From positions 82,053 to 146,052 of the forward strand of contig DATBAK010000026.1 of NCBI GenBank assembly GCA_036271555.1: 64,000 nt of DNA, in the 5' to 3' direction. This document shows, piece after piece, positions 47,801 to 55,668 of the stretch (positions are counted from its first letter, which is position 1; each line of letters starts with the position of its first letter). The translations under genes and the position numbers were made by a program. This stretch comes from Acidimicrobiia bacterium. Its GTDB lineage: Bacteria > Actinomycetota > Acidimicrobiia > IMCC26256 > PALSA-610. The notes below the pieces were generated by a model that was given only the letters and a program-made list of their open reading frames with translations, was not told the DNA's origin and did no database searches.

Positions 47801-47895
47801 ATCACGAACGCGGTGATGATCACGACGATGCGGCTCTGGCGCGCAACCGTTCGCACGATCCGCCCGAAGCGCGTGCGCGCGGCGTCGATCTCCAC
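44884..47895 (-). CDS. Hybrid sensor histidine kinase (PilJ-like sensor, PAS, two REC, HPt)
   Basis: 1003 residues. TM1 about 22-44 and TM2 about 192-216 bracket an extracytoplasmic four-helix-like sensor of PilJ/NarX type (45-190). Then PAS (225-345), HisKA with His366 in SHEIRTPMN, HATPase (N-box LMSNAVKFT, G1 DTGLGI, G2 GGTGLGLA), REC1 with Asp657, REC2 with Asp799 (LMDCQMPEMDG) and an HPt domain with His945. All phosphotransfer residues are present. GTG at 47,895 overlaps the cupredoxin stop by one base; the cyclase gene follows within two bases. It probably senses something the cupredoxin binds or carries. Confidence 0.95.
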   Translation of the reverse strand: MEIDAARTRFGRIVRTVARQSRIVVIITAFVIVISSMVGYNALALSHERGTPLIVDVTSRQRAFVESYIKDVTLKLDGQAADPSEDAEALKLTANSLLHGGDVPSPQGGLDDLVPVPPPASPAIRVKLAHEQDLIHQLVDQGTTLLTIGHNSPSYQPTLFLMRVTGAQLSSVTGDVAGEEALVAHERLSRLVTIELALGLLGALAAVGMGLLLWLSARKQSARFRSLVHNSLDLITVVDDHSIALYQSPSSTRVVGYEPADVLGTKLTDLLHPNDKTRVIQAFADIFDRPDETAAVKFRLRHRDGTWVTMEGTVLNLVHDATVGGFVVNSRDVTERDRVEAELAAARDSALDASRMKSQFLASMSHEIRTPMNAVIGLTELLLDTPLTSEQRRYAGGVGTAADGLLGIINDILDFSKVEAGKLEVEAVDLDLGMLLEDVVGLFAETAQSRDLELLVHRHVGLPTALRGDPTRLRQVLVNLMSNAVKFTAEGEVVLAASLVRDDPQTAVVRFEVSDTGLGIAPEDQLRMFDAFSQADSSTTRRFGGTGLGLAIVRQLVELMGGHLGLDSEVDRGSTFWFELPLEKQDAVELSTDPQIRDLSSLRVLVVDDNATNRLILHQQLASWGMDSDEEPSAPAALARMKTEHVGGRRYDIVVLDLNMPEMDGLELARLINNDTDLAEAKLFLLSSSGKVSAQVASEFRLSGALAKPVRQSELFDCLVAGLEGTTDFSGGPAPTTTRSRPDAVRRSGHILLVEDNAMNQLVATKILEKIGYSVDVAENGHVALAQIDANVYDAVLMDCQMPEMDGYEATRQLRRRELDRGGREHLTVVAMTAAAMDGDRERCLAAGMDDYVTKPVRASAVDAVLARWIAEPGDAPADAEVEPPEADFPLDPARLAMLRELDGGDGSLISAVVSEFVGDSTRQIVAVTTALRHGDSEVIERAVHTLRGASANLGATTLADLCGELEALARASALGMAPEVLDSIRSEHTRVCSALDAVFVQA

Positions 47896-48353
47896 TACTG
47901 CACCTGCACGATCGCGTACATGCCCCCGAGGTAGTGACCTTCGAGGTTGCAGTACAGGACGTAGTGACCAGGCGAGAGCCGCAGTGTGAGCTCGCGGGTC
48001 GTGTCCATGCGGATGTCGTCGAGGCCGCCGATGTTCGTCAGCCGCTTCGAGTCCTCGTTCACCGAGAGCCCGTCGCCACGTAGCGGCAGCGCGTCGGCTG
48101 CGATGTCGGTGCGGTCGACGTTGAGCTCGTGCGTCGACGGACCGGTGTTGTGGATCCGGAACGTGACGAGACCCGCGGGAACGAGCACCCGCGTCGTCGT
48201 CAGCTTGAAGTCCCACTCGTGGACGGCGACGAGCGTGCCCCGAGGCGCGGCGTCACCACGTGTGCAGCCCGCCGCGGCCAGGGCCGCGAGCAAACCGACG
48301 ACCAGCGCCGACGCCGCGCGGCGCCGACGGTTTCCCCGCCCTGCTTGTTCCAC
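47895..48353 (-). CDS. Cupredoxin lipoprotein linked to a sensor kinase
   Basis: 152 residues from the chosen GTG. A hydrophobic signal (14-28) ends in the lipobox AAAGC (Cys30), so the mature protein is membrane-anchored outside. The cupredoxin domain has ligands His75 (STHELNV), Cys135, His140 and Met145 (CNLEGHYLGGM), the full type-1 set. The stop TAG shares its last base with the start GTG of the hybrid kinase, so they are translated together. The frame extends upstream to 48,827, but GTG at 48,353 with GGACGAG upstream gives a sensible signal peptide; GTG at 48,410 is an alternative. Confidence 0.88.
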   Translation of the reverse strand: MEQAGRGNRRRRAASALVVGLLAALAAAGCTRGDAAPRGTLVAVHEWDFKLTTTRVLVPAGLVTFRIHNTGPSTHELNVDRTDIAADALPLRGDGLSVNEDSKRLTNIGGLDDIRMDTTRELTLRLSPGHYVLYCNLEGHYLGGMYAIVQVQ

Positions 48354-48466
48354 CTCGTCCGAATCGGCAGGGGCCCGTATCCGCTTGAGGTATCGGCGAA
48401 ACGGCGACACCCGTCCGAAAGCGCCGGTCCACGGGTCCTGCCGAGGTGCGCCCGTAGTGTGCGGGC

Positions 48467-49882
48467 ATGCGGCAAGGGGACGGGGCGCCCGGGCGGCGGT
48501 TCGGCCTCTGCCTGGCCGCGATCGTGCTCCTGGCGCTCGGTATACGCGTCGGCTACGTCGTCGCCGCCAAGCGCGGCCCGTGCCCGGCCGTCTACGCCGG
48601 GGTCGTGCAGGCCGAGGTGCCGAGCGAGTGCCTCGGCGGCCCCGGCTTCCTGAACGACCAGTACTGGTACAGCACGACCGCCGACCTCGTGTCGCACGGG
48701 CACTTCTTCGAGTCGGGCCCGCCCGACCACACGAAGCTCGCCGACCACCCGCCGCTACAGGTGTTCGTGCTCGCGGCGACGTCGTTCGCGTTCGAGCATC
48801 TCCCCTTGTCGACGTTGAGCGCGTCACCGCGCACGATCCTCGGCGCCCACCTCGAGACGCACGTGCGCGAGCAACGAGGCGCGGTCGTGATCATCGGCAC
48901 GCTCGTCGTACTGCTCGTCGGTCTATTCGGACGGCGCGTCGGCGGCGACCGCGTCGGTCTGCTCGCCGCGCTCATCGCAGCGCTCTATCCGGCGATGTGG
49001 GTACCCGACGGACTGCTGTTCGCAGAGCCGCTCGCGCGCCTGTGCTTACTCGGCGCGTTGTTGCTCGCGTGGCGATGTCGCACGCGCGCGCGACCGACGA
49101 CGTTGCTCGCGCTCGGCATCCTCTGCGGACTCACCGCGCTCGCGCGCCAAGAGCTCGTCCTGCTCCTGCCGTTGCTCGCGATTCCGGTCGCGTGGACGCG
49201 GCGCGACCGCGGCGCGAGAGCCGTCGCCGGCGCACTCGCGCTGATCGTCACGGGGGGCGCGCTCGTCGTCGGGCCATGGGCGGTGTTCAACCTGACGCGC
49301 TTCCACGACCCGGTGATCATCTCGACCAACTCGGGCACCACGCTCGCGGGCGCGAACTGCGACCCCGGCTACTACGGGCCGACGATCGGGCTGTGGACCT
49401 CGGCACCCTGTCTCGACACGCAGGCGGCCCAGGCGAAGCTCGGCGACGAGAGCGAAGTCGAGCACGCGTACCGCACTCGCGCGTTCCACTACATCGAGCA
49501 GCACGAACGGCGCGTGCCGCTCGTGCTCGCGGCCCGCATCGGGCGGACGTGGGATCTCTACCGTCCCGCCGACATGGTCAGCTACAGCGAGGGCGAGAAT
49601 CGCGAGCGCGCGGTGTCGTGGGCGACGCTCGCGACGTTCTATCCGATCGCGCTCGTCGCGCTCGCGGGTGTCGTCGTCCTCTGGCGGCGGCGCGACCGGT
49701 TCACCTTGTGGCTTCTCCTCGTCCCGTGCCTGCTCGCGAGCGCGACGTCGGTCCTCGCGAGCGGATCGGTGCGCAACCGCGCGATCGCGGAGCCCGCGCT
49801 CGTGCTGCTCGCCGCGGTCGCGGTGAGCGCGCTCGTCGACGCCGCGCGAGCACGACGAGTCCCTGACATCGCCTCAGGGTGA
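48467..49882 (+). CDS. Membrane glycosyltransferase, GT39/ArnT-like
   Basis: 471-residue polytopic membrane protein of the GT-C type (dolichyl-phosphate-mannose-protein or lipid-A aminoarabinose transferase relatives). About ten hydrophobic segments are visible (for example residues 12-33, 138-158, 163-183, 215-240 and 255-275). The first extracytoplasmic loop has the acidic GGPGFLNDQYWYSTTADLVSHG block typical of the sugar-donor site (D in NDQYW). It would transfer a sugar from a polyprenyl phosphate to a surface acceptor. ATG at 48,467 follows TAGTGT by six bases, again suggesting a leaderless transcript. Confidence 0.85.
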   Translation: MRQGDGAPGRRFGLCLAAIVLLALGIRVGYVVAAKRGPCPAVYAGVVQAEVPSECLGGPGFLNDQYWYSTTADLVSHGHFFESGPPDHTKLADHPPLQVFVLAATSFAFEHLPLSTLSASPRTILGAHLETHVREQRGAVVIIGTLVVLLVGLFGRRVGGDRVGLLAALIAALYPAMWVPDGLLFAEPLARLCLLGALLLAWRCRTRARPTTLLALGILCGLTALARQELVLLLPLLAIPVAWTRRDRGARAVAGALALIVTGGALVVGPWAVFNLTRFHDPVIISTNSGTTLAGANCDPGYYGPTIGLWTSAPCLDTQAAQAKLGDESEVEHAYRTRAFHYIEQHERRVPLVLAARIGRTWDLYRPADMVSYSEGENRERAVSWATLATFYPIALVALAGVVVLWRRRDRFTLWLLLVPCLLASATSVLASGSVRNRAIAEPALVLLAAVAVSALVDAARARRVPDIASG

Positions 49883-49945
49883 TCCCCGATGGTCGGGCGC
49901 GCCGCGTCGCCCGACAATGCGGACCATGCGAACGACACGGCACGA

Positions 49946-50875
49946 GTGGTGAGCGCGGTGGGCGCGGTCATCGAAGTGGAGGGGCTCGCCAAGACGTACC
50001 GGCGGCGGAGCGGACGCTTCCGCGCGCTCGACGGCGTCGACCTCTCGGTTCCGGCGGGCGGTGTCTACGGGTTCCTCGGGCCCAACGGCGCGGGCAAGAC
50101 GACGACGATCCGGTGTCTGCTCGGGCTGTCCCGGCCGACCGCCGGAAGCTGCCGGCTCCTCGGCGCGGACGCGCCGCGCGCGCTGCCGACCGTGATCGCC
50201 CGCGTCGGCTCGCTCGTCGAGACACCCGGTTTGAACTCGGGCCTCACCGGCCGGCAGGCGCTCACTGTGCTCGCGACGAGCGCAGGACTCGGACGGACGC
50301 AGGTCGACCATGCGCTCGAGCGCGTCGGTCTTGCTACCCGCGCCGACGATCTCGCGCGCGGTTACTCGCTCGGTATGCGCCAGCGCCTCGGGCTCGCGAT
50401 CGCGTTGCTGAAGGATCCCGAGGTGCTGATCCTCGACGAGCCCGCGAACGGCCTCGACCCGGCGGGCATTCGCGAGATCCGTGAGCTCGTGCGCGACCTG
50501 CGCACCGAAGGCCGCACCGTGTTCCTATCGAGCCACTTGCTCGGCGAGATCGAGCAGGTGTGCGACCGGGTCGCGATCCTCGCGGCCGGCCGGACCGTGA
50601 TCGAAGGTCCGATCGACGAGGTATTGGCGGCCGCGCGACCCAAGTCGATGTGGGTGAAGGTACGCGATCTCGACGGCGGCACCCGCTCGCTCGCCGCCGC
50701 GGGGCTCGCCGCGCGCGTCGACGACGGCTACGTGCGCGTCGACGTCGAACCCGACCAAGGCGAGACCGTGGCGCGCGTGCTCGTCGCCGACGGCCTGTAC
50801 CCGAGCGAGCTGCGGCCCGTCGAGGCCACCTTGGAAGACGCCTTCTTCGCGCTCACGGGCGAGGCCCGGTCATGA
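49946..50875 (+). CDS. ABC transporter ATP-binding protein
   Basis: 309 residues, ABC-2-type exporter ATPase. Walker A is FLGPNGAGKTTT, the signature is YSLGMRQRLGLA, Walker B is VLILDEPANGLDP, and the H-loop His is in FLSSHLLGEIEQ. A C-terminal extension (about 230-309) resembles CcmA/BcrA-type exporters. The start is uncertain: a -10-like GACAAT at 49,913 places the transcript start near 49,925, so the GTG pair at 49,946/49,949 fits better than the ATG at 49,889. It is followed by its permease with a four-base overlap. It could export an antibiotic or lipid. Confidence 0.92.
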   Translation: MVSAVGAVIEVEGLAKTYRRRSGRFRALDGVDLSVPAGGVYGFLGPNGAGKTTTIRCLLGLSRPTAGSCRLLGADAPRALPTVIARVGSLVETPGLNSGLTGRQALTVLATSAGLGRTQVDHALERVGLATRADDLARGYSLGMRQRLGLAIALLKDPEVLILDEPANGLDPAGIREIRELVRDLRTEGRTVFLSSHLLGEIEQVCDRVAILAAGRTVIEGPIDEVLAAARPKSMWVKVRDLDGGTRSLAAAGLAARVDDGYVRVDVEPDQGETVARVLVADGLYPSELRPVEATLEDAFFALTGEARS

Positions 50876-51795
50876 CCCGTCTGTTGCGCGCCGAGCTGCG
50901 TCGCATGTTCGCGCGGCGACTCGTGCGCGCGACGCTCGCGCTCTGCATCGTCGGCATCGTCGTCGGCGGCGTGATCGCGTTCACGACGAGCCACTCGATT
51001 CCGAGCTCGACCTACGCGCATCGCTTGCACGCGGCAACGCTGGCGCGTCACGCGCAGAACGAGCACGCGCGCGAATGCCTCGCCGCGCACGGCGTGTCGG
51101 CCAAGGGCGAGATCCCCGACCCGGTCGCGCGCGTGTGTCTCCCCGATCGTCCGATCACGGTGCACGACCCGCGCTTCGACGCGTACCGGATGAAGGGCAT
51201 CCTCCAGGGATCGGCGGGCGTGCTCGCGATCCTCGGTTGGGCGCTCGGCGCGTCGCTCGTCGGAGCCGAGTTCGCGTCGCGCAGCATGACGACGATGCTC
51301 ACGTGGGAGACCCGCCGGCTGCGGCTCCTGAGCGCCAAGGCCCTCACCCTGCTCGGCAGCATCTTGGTGCTCGGGCTCGGGCTGCTCTCACTCGTCGGGC
51401 TCGCGATGGTGCCCGCGATCGTCGCCCACGGCGCGCCGGCCCACGCAGGCGACCCGACGTTCGCGACCTACGCCGGCATCGTGTGGCGCGGCGCGCTGCT
51501 GTCGACGATGGCCGCGGGGATGGGCTTCGCGATCGCGGCGCTCGGTCGCAATACCGCGGCCGCGCTCGGCGTCGGGTTCGCGTACATCATCGTGCTCGAG
51601 AACATCGTCGGGAGCTCGCTGCGCAGCTGGCGACGGTGGCTGCTGCTCGGCAACGCGATCGTGATGGTGTCGGGGCAGAACGGCGGCGACATCCCGGGCC
51701 GGTCGGTCATCGGCGCGGGCGTCTTCCTCGGCGCGGTCGCGCTCACCCTGTTGCTCGGCGCGGCGACCGCGTTCCGGCTGCGCGACCTGGCTTGA
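50872..51795 (+). CDS. ABC-2 type transporter permease
   Basis: 307-residue permease for the ATPase gene just upstream (ATGA overlap). It has about six hydrophobic helices: one at 20-40, then after a 70-residue extracytoplasmic loop containing two Cys (CLAAHG, RVCLPD) five more between 115 and 300. The loop after the first helix is long for the family and its two Cys may form a disulfide. With the ATPase it forms an exporter of unknown substrate. Confidence 0.88.
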   Translation: MTRLLRAELRRMFARRLVRATLALCIVGIVVGGVIAFTTSHSIPSSTYAHRLHAATLARHAQNEHARECLAAHGVSAKGEIPDPVARVCLPDRPITVHDPRFDAYRMKGILQGSAGVLAILGWALGASLVGAEFASRSMTTMLTWETRRLRLLSAKALTLLGSILVLGLGLLSLVGLAMVPAIVAHGAPAHAGDPTFATYAGIVWRGALLSTMAAGMGFAIAALGRNTAAALGVGFAYIIVLENIVGSSLRSWRRWLLLGNAIVMVSGQNGGDIPGRSVIGAGVFLGAVALTLLLGAATAFRLRDLA

Positions 51796-51840
51796 CGGAT
51801 CCTCACGTGGTTCTCACGGCGGGTCTGATGAGGTCCCGCC

Positions 51841-52629
51841 ATGCGAACCGACACGGCCGGCCGCGCGTGGGTGACGACCCGCGGCGCGCGGCGCGTCCCC
51901 GAGGTCGCGGTCACGTTCTGGATCGTGAAGGGACTGTCGACCGCGATGGGCGAGTCGACCTCCGACTACCTCGTGCACGTGATGGCACCCGAGCTCGCGG
52001 TGGCGCTCGGCTTCTGCGGCTTCGTCGCCGCGCTGGTGTTGCAGTTCCGAGCCGGTCGCTACGTCGCTTGGACCTACTGGTTCGCGGTCGTGATGGTCGG
52101 CGTCTTCGGGACGATGGCGGCCGACGTCGTGCACGTACGCCTCGGCGTGCCGTACACCGCGTCGACGATCTTCTACGCCGCCGTGCTCGCGCTCGTGTTC
52201 ATCGCCTGGTACCGCACCGAGCACACGCTGTCGATCCACGAGATCGACACCCCGCGTCGCGAGGCGTTCTATTGGGCGACGGTCGCCGCGACGTTCGCGA
52301 TGGGCACCGCGCTCGGCGACTTCACCGCGTACACGCTGAAGCTCGGCTACTTCCCGTCGGCGATCTTGTTCGCCGCGGTGATCGCGGCCGTCGCACTCGG
52401 CTACCGGTTGCGGCGCGGGAACGCGGTCCTCACGTTCTGGATCGCGTACGTCATGACGCGCCCGCTCGGCGCCTCAATCGCCGACGGCCTCGCGAAGTCG
52501 CATCACGACAGCGGACTCGGGATGGGCGACGGGGTCGTCGTCCTCGTCTTCGGCGCGCTCATCGTCGCCATGGTCACGTACCTCGCGATCACGAAACGGG
52601 ACGTGCAGCGGCGAGTGGATGCCGGCTGA
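51841..52629 (+). CDS. COG4705-type membrane protein
   Basis: 262-residue integral membrane protein with a repeated two-helix motif: FWIVKGLSTAMGESTSDYL, FYWATVAATFAMGTALGDF and LTFWIAYVMTRPLGASIADGL all match the K/T...GE/G..xxDF-L pattern of the COG4705 family. About eight hydrophobic segments. Function is not known. The stop overlaps the start of a MarR-type regulator (TGATG), so the two are an operon. Confidence 0.85.
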   Translation: MRTDTAGRAWVTTRGARRVPEVAVTFWIVKGLSTAMGESTSDYLVHVMAPELAVALGFCGFVAALVLQFRAGRYVAWTYWFAVVMVGVFGTMAADVVHVRLGVPYTASTIFYAAVLALVFIAWYRTEHTLSIHEIDTPRREAFYWATVAATFAMGTALGDFTAYTLKLGYFPSAILFAAVIAAVALGYRLRRGNAVLTFWIAYVMTRPLGASIADGLAKSHHDSGLGMGDGVVVLVFGALIVAMVTYLAITKRDVQRRVDAG

Positions 52630-53108
52630 TGGCACCCCACACGAGCGAAGTCGTATCGATCGAGTCGGCGACCGACGCGATCCTTCTGGCTTCGCTTTCG
52701 CTCGTCGGCGTCGCGGTGCGTTCTCTCGAACCCGTCTCGATCACGTTGCAGCAGTACCGGACCCTCGTCCTGCTCTCGGAGCATGGTGAGCAGAACGTCG
52801 GAGGGCTCGCCGAGCTGCTCGCGATCCACCCCTCCGGCGCGACGCGACTCTGCGACCGCCTCCTCGCTTCGGGCCATATCGAGCGCGCGACATCGCGTGA
52901 GAGCCGGCGCGAGGTCACGGTCCTCCTGAGCGCGCGTGGCCGTGCTCTCGTACGGAAGGTGACGCTCGACCGCGGGGAGGAGGTACGCGCGATCGTTGCC
53001 GCAGTCACGCCGGCTCGTCGCGCCGAGATGATCGCCGGTTTCTCGGCGTTCGCCGACGCGTTCGGCGAGCAGCCCGACGAGGCCTGGAAACTCGGCTGGA
53101 CGACCTGA
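52629..53108 (+). CDS. MarR family transcriptional regulator
   Basis: 159-residue winged-helix repressor. The HTH is in VGGLAELLAIHPSGATRLCDRLLASGHIERATSRESRREVTVLLS, including the characteristic winged loop with DR..R and LSARGRALV. MarR proteins usually bind a small ligand and repress adjacent transport genes. It overlaps the COG4705 gene by one base and probably controls that gene or the ABC exporter upstream. Confidence 0.93.
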   Translation: MAPHTSEVVSIESATDAILLASLSLVGVAVRSLEPVSITLQQYRTLVLLSEHGEQNVGGLAELLAIHPSGATRLCDRLLASGHIERATSRESRREVTVLLSARGRALVRKVTLDRGEEVRAIVAAVTPARRAEMIAGFSAFADAFGEQPDEAWKLGWTT

Positions 53109-53133
53109 AGCACCGGCGCTCGGGTGCGCTGCG

Positions 53134-54612
53134 CTAGAGGTCGGAGCCACCCCCGGTTCGATGTTCTCCAAGGCGCGCGGCCGGCGTCTTGCCCGACCAC
53201 TGCTCGCTGAACGTCCAGTCCGGTTGCTTCGAGATCTGGGAGGAATCGATGGTCGCCCGGCCGTCGACGATGTCGACCAGCTCGGCGATCGGTTCGGGCT
53301 CCCGCGCCGGCGCGGCGCCGCTCAGGTGCGCGCGCACGGTGTCCGGGTAGGCGTCGAGCAGGCTTCCGACCGCGGTGCGCTGCTGCGAAGCGAGCGAGCA
53401 CCGGGCGCCGTCGTCGACGCTGCCCAGCACGGTCCGGAGCACACCGTGATCGCTCGCGCTCGCGGCTGACCGAGCGAGTTGCGCGAGGAGTGTCGCGACG
53501 CGGAGACCTCCGAATTTGCAGGGCGTGCACTGTCCGCACGACTCGACGGCCAGGAAGCGCGATACGCCCGCAGCCACCGCGACCGGGTCGGCGGTGTCGT
53601 CGAAGACCATGAAGCCCGCCGAGCCGACGCCACTGCCGCGGCGCGCGAGATCCTCGTAGGTCACGGGCGTGTCGAGTCCGGAGGGGAGGATCGCTCCGTT
53701 CGCGACCCCGGGGAGGACGAAGGCGACCCGACGACCCGGACGAACGCCGCCACCGACGAGGTCGATGATCTCTCGCAGCGGTGTGCCGAAGCTCACCTCG
53801 CCGACCGCGGCCCGACGCGTCGCGCCGGTGATCGTGCAGACGATCGTGCCGGGGGAGGCTTCGGTGCCGAGCGTCCGGTACCACGCGGCTCCTCTGGCGA
53901 CGATGCGCGGCACGTTCGCGAGCGTCTCGACGTTGTCGACGAGCGTCGGCGGTGCCGCAAGCTCCGCAGCCGGGCCCGCCATGGCGACGCGGGCCGAAAG
54001 GCCGCTCGCCGACGTGAGCGCGGCGCGAGCGGTCACGAGCTCGCGCACCCCGCGCCGGTACGGCGGCGCGATTCGCGGAAACGGGTAGCGACCGTCGAGC
54101 GTCTCGAGAAGCGCCGTCTCCTCTCCGTACAGGTACTCCCGAGGCCCCTCGAACACGTCGATCGTCACGCCGTCGCACCAACCTGCCGAGTCGAGCTCGG
54201 CGATCGCGCCGCGCACGCGCGCGATCTCGGTGGTGAACGCGTGCTTCGTTGCGACGATCACCTGGTCGGCGCCGATCGCGCGGGCCGCGATCAAGGCTCC
54301 CTCGAGCACCTGGTACGGATTGTTGCGCAGGATCGTGCGGTCCTTGAACGTGCCCGGCTCACCCTCGGCCGCATTGACGACGACCGAGGCCGGCACCAGA
54401 TGCGATCGATTGGCGCGCACCGTGCGCCATTTGCGCCCGGTCGGGAACCCGGCCCCGCCGCGCCCGCGCAAACCTGATTCGGCAACCTCGTCGATGATGG
54501 CGTCGGCGTCGCGTCGCCTCGCCGCACGCAGGCCTTCGCCGCCGCGGATCCGCAGGTACTGATCGAACGACGTGACCGGCACCGGGTGGAGAACGCGATG
54601 GACCAGGCTCAC
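53134..54612 (-). CDS. Stand-alone NuoF-like flavoprotein
   Basis: 492-residue protein of the NADH dehydrogenase 51-kDa (NuoF) family: FMN-binding SGLRGRGGAGFPTGRKW, NAD-binding region NAAEGEPGTFKDRTIL, SLBB-like part around VDNVETLANVP, and a 4Fe-4S motif ESCGQCTPCKFGG with a fourth Cys in GARCSLASQQ. No NuoE or other complex I gene is present, so it is probably the diaphorase unit of another redox complex (formate or ferredoxin related) or works alone. GTG at 54,612 with GGGGTG upstream is preferred to GTG at 54,672. It is regulated from the inverted-repeat region upstream. Confidence 0.88.
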   Translation of the reverse strand: MSLVHRVLHPVPVTSFDQYLRIRGGEGLRAARRRDADAIIDEVAESGLRGRGGAGFPTGRKWRTVRANRSHLVPASVVVNAAEGEPGTFKDRTILRNNPYQVLEGALIAARAIGADQVIVATKHAFTTEIARVRGAIAELDSAGWCDGVTIDVFEGPREYLYGEETALLETLDGRYPFPRIAPPYRRGVRELVTARAALTSASGLSARVAMAGPAAELAAPPTLVDNVETLANVPRIVARGAAWYRTLGTEASPGTIVCTITGATRRAAVGEVSFGTPLREIIDLVGGGVRPGRRVAFVLPGVANGAILPSGLDTPVTYEDLARRGSGVGSAGFMVFDDTADPVAVAAGVSRFLAVESCGQCTPCKFGGLRVATLLAQLARSAASASDHGVLRTVLGSVDDGARCSLASQQRTAVGSLLDAYPDTVRAHLSGAAPAREPEPIAELVDIVDGRATIDSSQISKQPDWTFSEQWSGKTPAARLGEHRTGGGSDL

Positions 54613-54692
54613 GAACGAACACCCCGTCGTCGACACGACATCTGTCGCAGCGTGCAGATCATGCGGACGCACCTTTCCCGATCATCGTGGAC

Positions 54693-54754
54693 CAATACGT
54701 GGCTTCCACCAATGTTTGCTACTCTACACATGACATGAAGTCAGCCACGTATTG
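54693..54754. promoter_or_regulatory. Operator-like 12-bp inverted repeat
   Basis: CAATACGTGGCT (54,693-54,704) and its exact reverse complement AGCCACGTATTG (54,743-54,754) are 38 bases apart. A smaller GTGGA/TCCAC pair surrounds the left arm. It is in an AT-richer gap between the divergent NuoF-like and winged-helix genes, and the right arm covers the TTG start of the latter. Confidence 0.7.
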
Positions 54755-55048
54755 CAGCCGAGTTCCGAGCGTTACGCCTTGAACCCCGCGTCGCTCGGCC
54801 TGTCACCGCTGGCGCGCCGCGCGCTCGTCTCCGTCGTGGTCGACGGGCCCCAGCCCATCGACCGACTCGCGGAACGCCTCGGGGCCCCGTTGGCGAGCGT
54901 CGGAGCGGCCGCGCGTGCGCTGGTCGTGCGGGGCGCGGCCGTCCGAGTACCGCGCGGGAGCGGGCTACCAATGCTCGTCGCGTCGACCGGAGGGTCGGCG
55001 ATCGTGCACGACGGCCTGACGCGCGAGCGAGATGCGCAGGGGCCGTGA
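54752..55048 (+). CDS. Small winged-helix protein, 98 aa
   Basis: 98 residues with a C-half reading as a winged helix: LSPLARRALVSVVVDGPQPIDRLAERLGAPLASVGAAARALVVRG. Small repressors of the MarR/ArsR size range look like this, though the N-terminal 10 residues have no clear role. TTG at 54,752 (in the right arm of the inverted repeat) or TTG at 54,779 are the only possible starts. Its TGA stop overlaps the GTG of the monooxygenase remnant (GTGA). Probably the regulator that binds the inverted repeat, unless itself decayed. Confidence 0.55.
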   Translation: MQPSSERYALNPASLGLSPLARRALVSVVVDGPQPIDRLAERLGAPLASVGAAARALVVRGAAVRVPRGSGLPMLVASTGGSAIVHDGLTRERDAQGP

Positions 55049-55650
55049 GAACGCTCGTCGTCGGCGCCGGAATCGCCGGCCCGACCGTTGCCGCTCGGCT
55101 GCTCCGAGCCGGTCGTTCCGATTCGTTCGATGCCGTACTCGCGTGCGACGGCGTCGCGCCTCCGGGACGCGCGACGACATCTTCGGTACGCCTCATCGGT
55201 ACGACTCGGATTGGGAGCTGTGGACGTGGTGGGCGCCGGCCGACCTGTTCGAACCGACGACGGATCCACGAATGGTGAAGTGCACGGTGCTTCGCCGGCG
55301 TTTATCCGTCTCCCGAGCGGGCGACGTGCGTCGGCGGCGGACCGCGCGCGCTCACCAGGACGACACGCGCGCGCGAGTTCCTCTCGGAGCACGCTCCCAG
55401 TCTCTCGGAACGGGTTCCCTCCCTCGGCGAGGCGCTCGTCGACTCGGACGGCGCGTTCCGATGGCTCGCGCGCTACGAACGCCGGTGTCGCCGGATGGCC
55501 GAGCAAAGTCAGACCGCGTCGCGCCGTCGTGCGCGTGTGATGTTCCTTCGGTACGCGCTCCTCGACCGGCCGCGGCGCGCGATCGCGCGGCGGTACCCGG
55601 CCGCGCGGCTGCTCCGGCAGATCGTCGAGGCGAACCGCCCGCCACTCTGA
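55045..55650 (+). pseudogene. FAD-dependent monooxygenase remnant
   Basis: Begins with a classic dinucleotide-binding start (RTLVVGAGIAGPTVAARLLRAG) in the frame of GTG 55,045, then jumps in homology to the middle of such enzymes (FDAVLACDGVA). The next part is readable only in another frame (RDDIFGTPHRYDSDWELWTW) and the end returns to the first frame after an in-frame TGA (SARCFAGVYPSPERATCVGG, then to PPL at 55,650). So it has an internal deletion of perhaps 100 residues, two frame changes and a stop. The remnant of a gene with the winged-helix ORF upstream; it is probably not functional. Confidence 0.82.
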
Positions 55651-55668
55651 TTGCGTTGGATTGCGCCG

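Noticed and set aside
49889..49945. N-terminal extension of the ABC ATPase from ATG 49,889
   Set aside because: The added residues are not like the family start, and a -10-like GACAAT lies inside this stretch, so the transcript probably begins after it.
55088..55540. A 150-codon frame overlapping the monooxygenase remnant as a separate gene
   Set aside because: Its translation has no family features, while the two other frames contain the pieces of the FAD enzyme.
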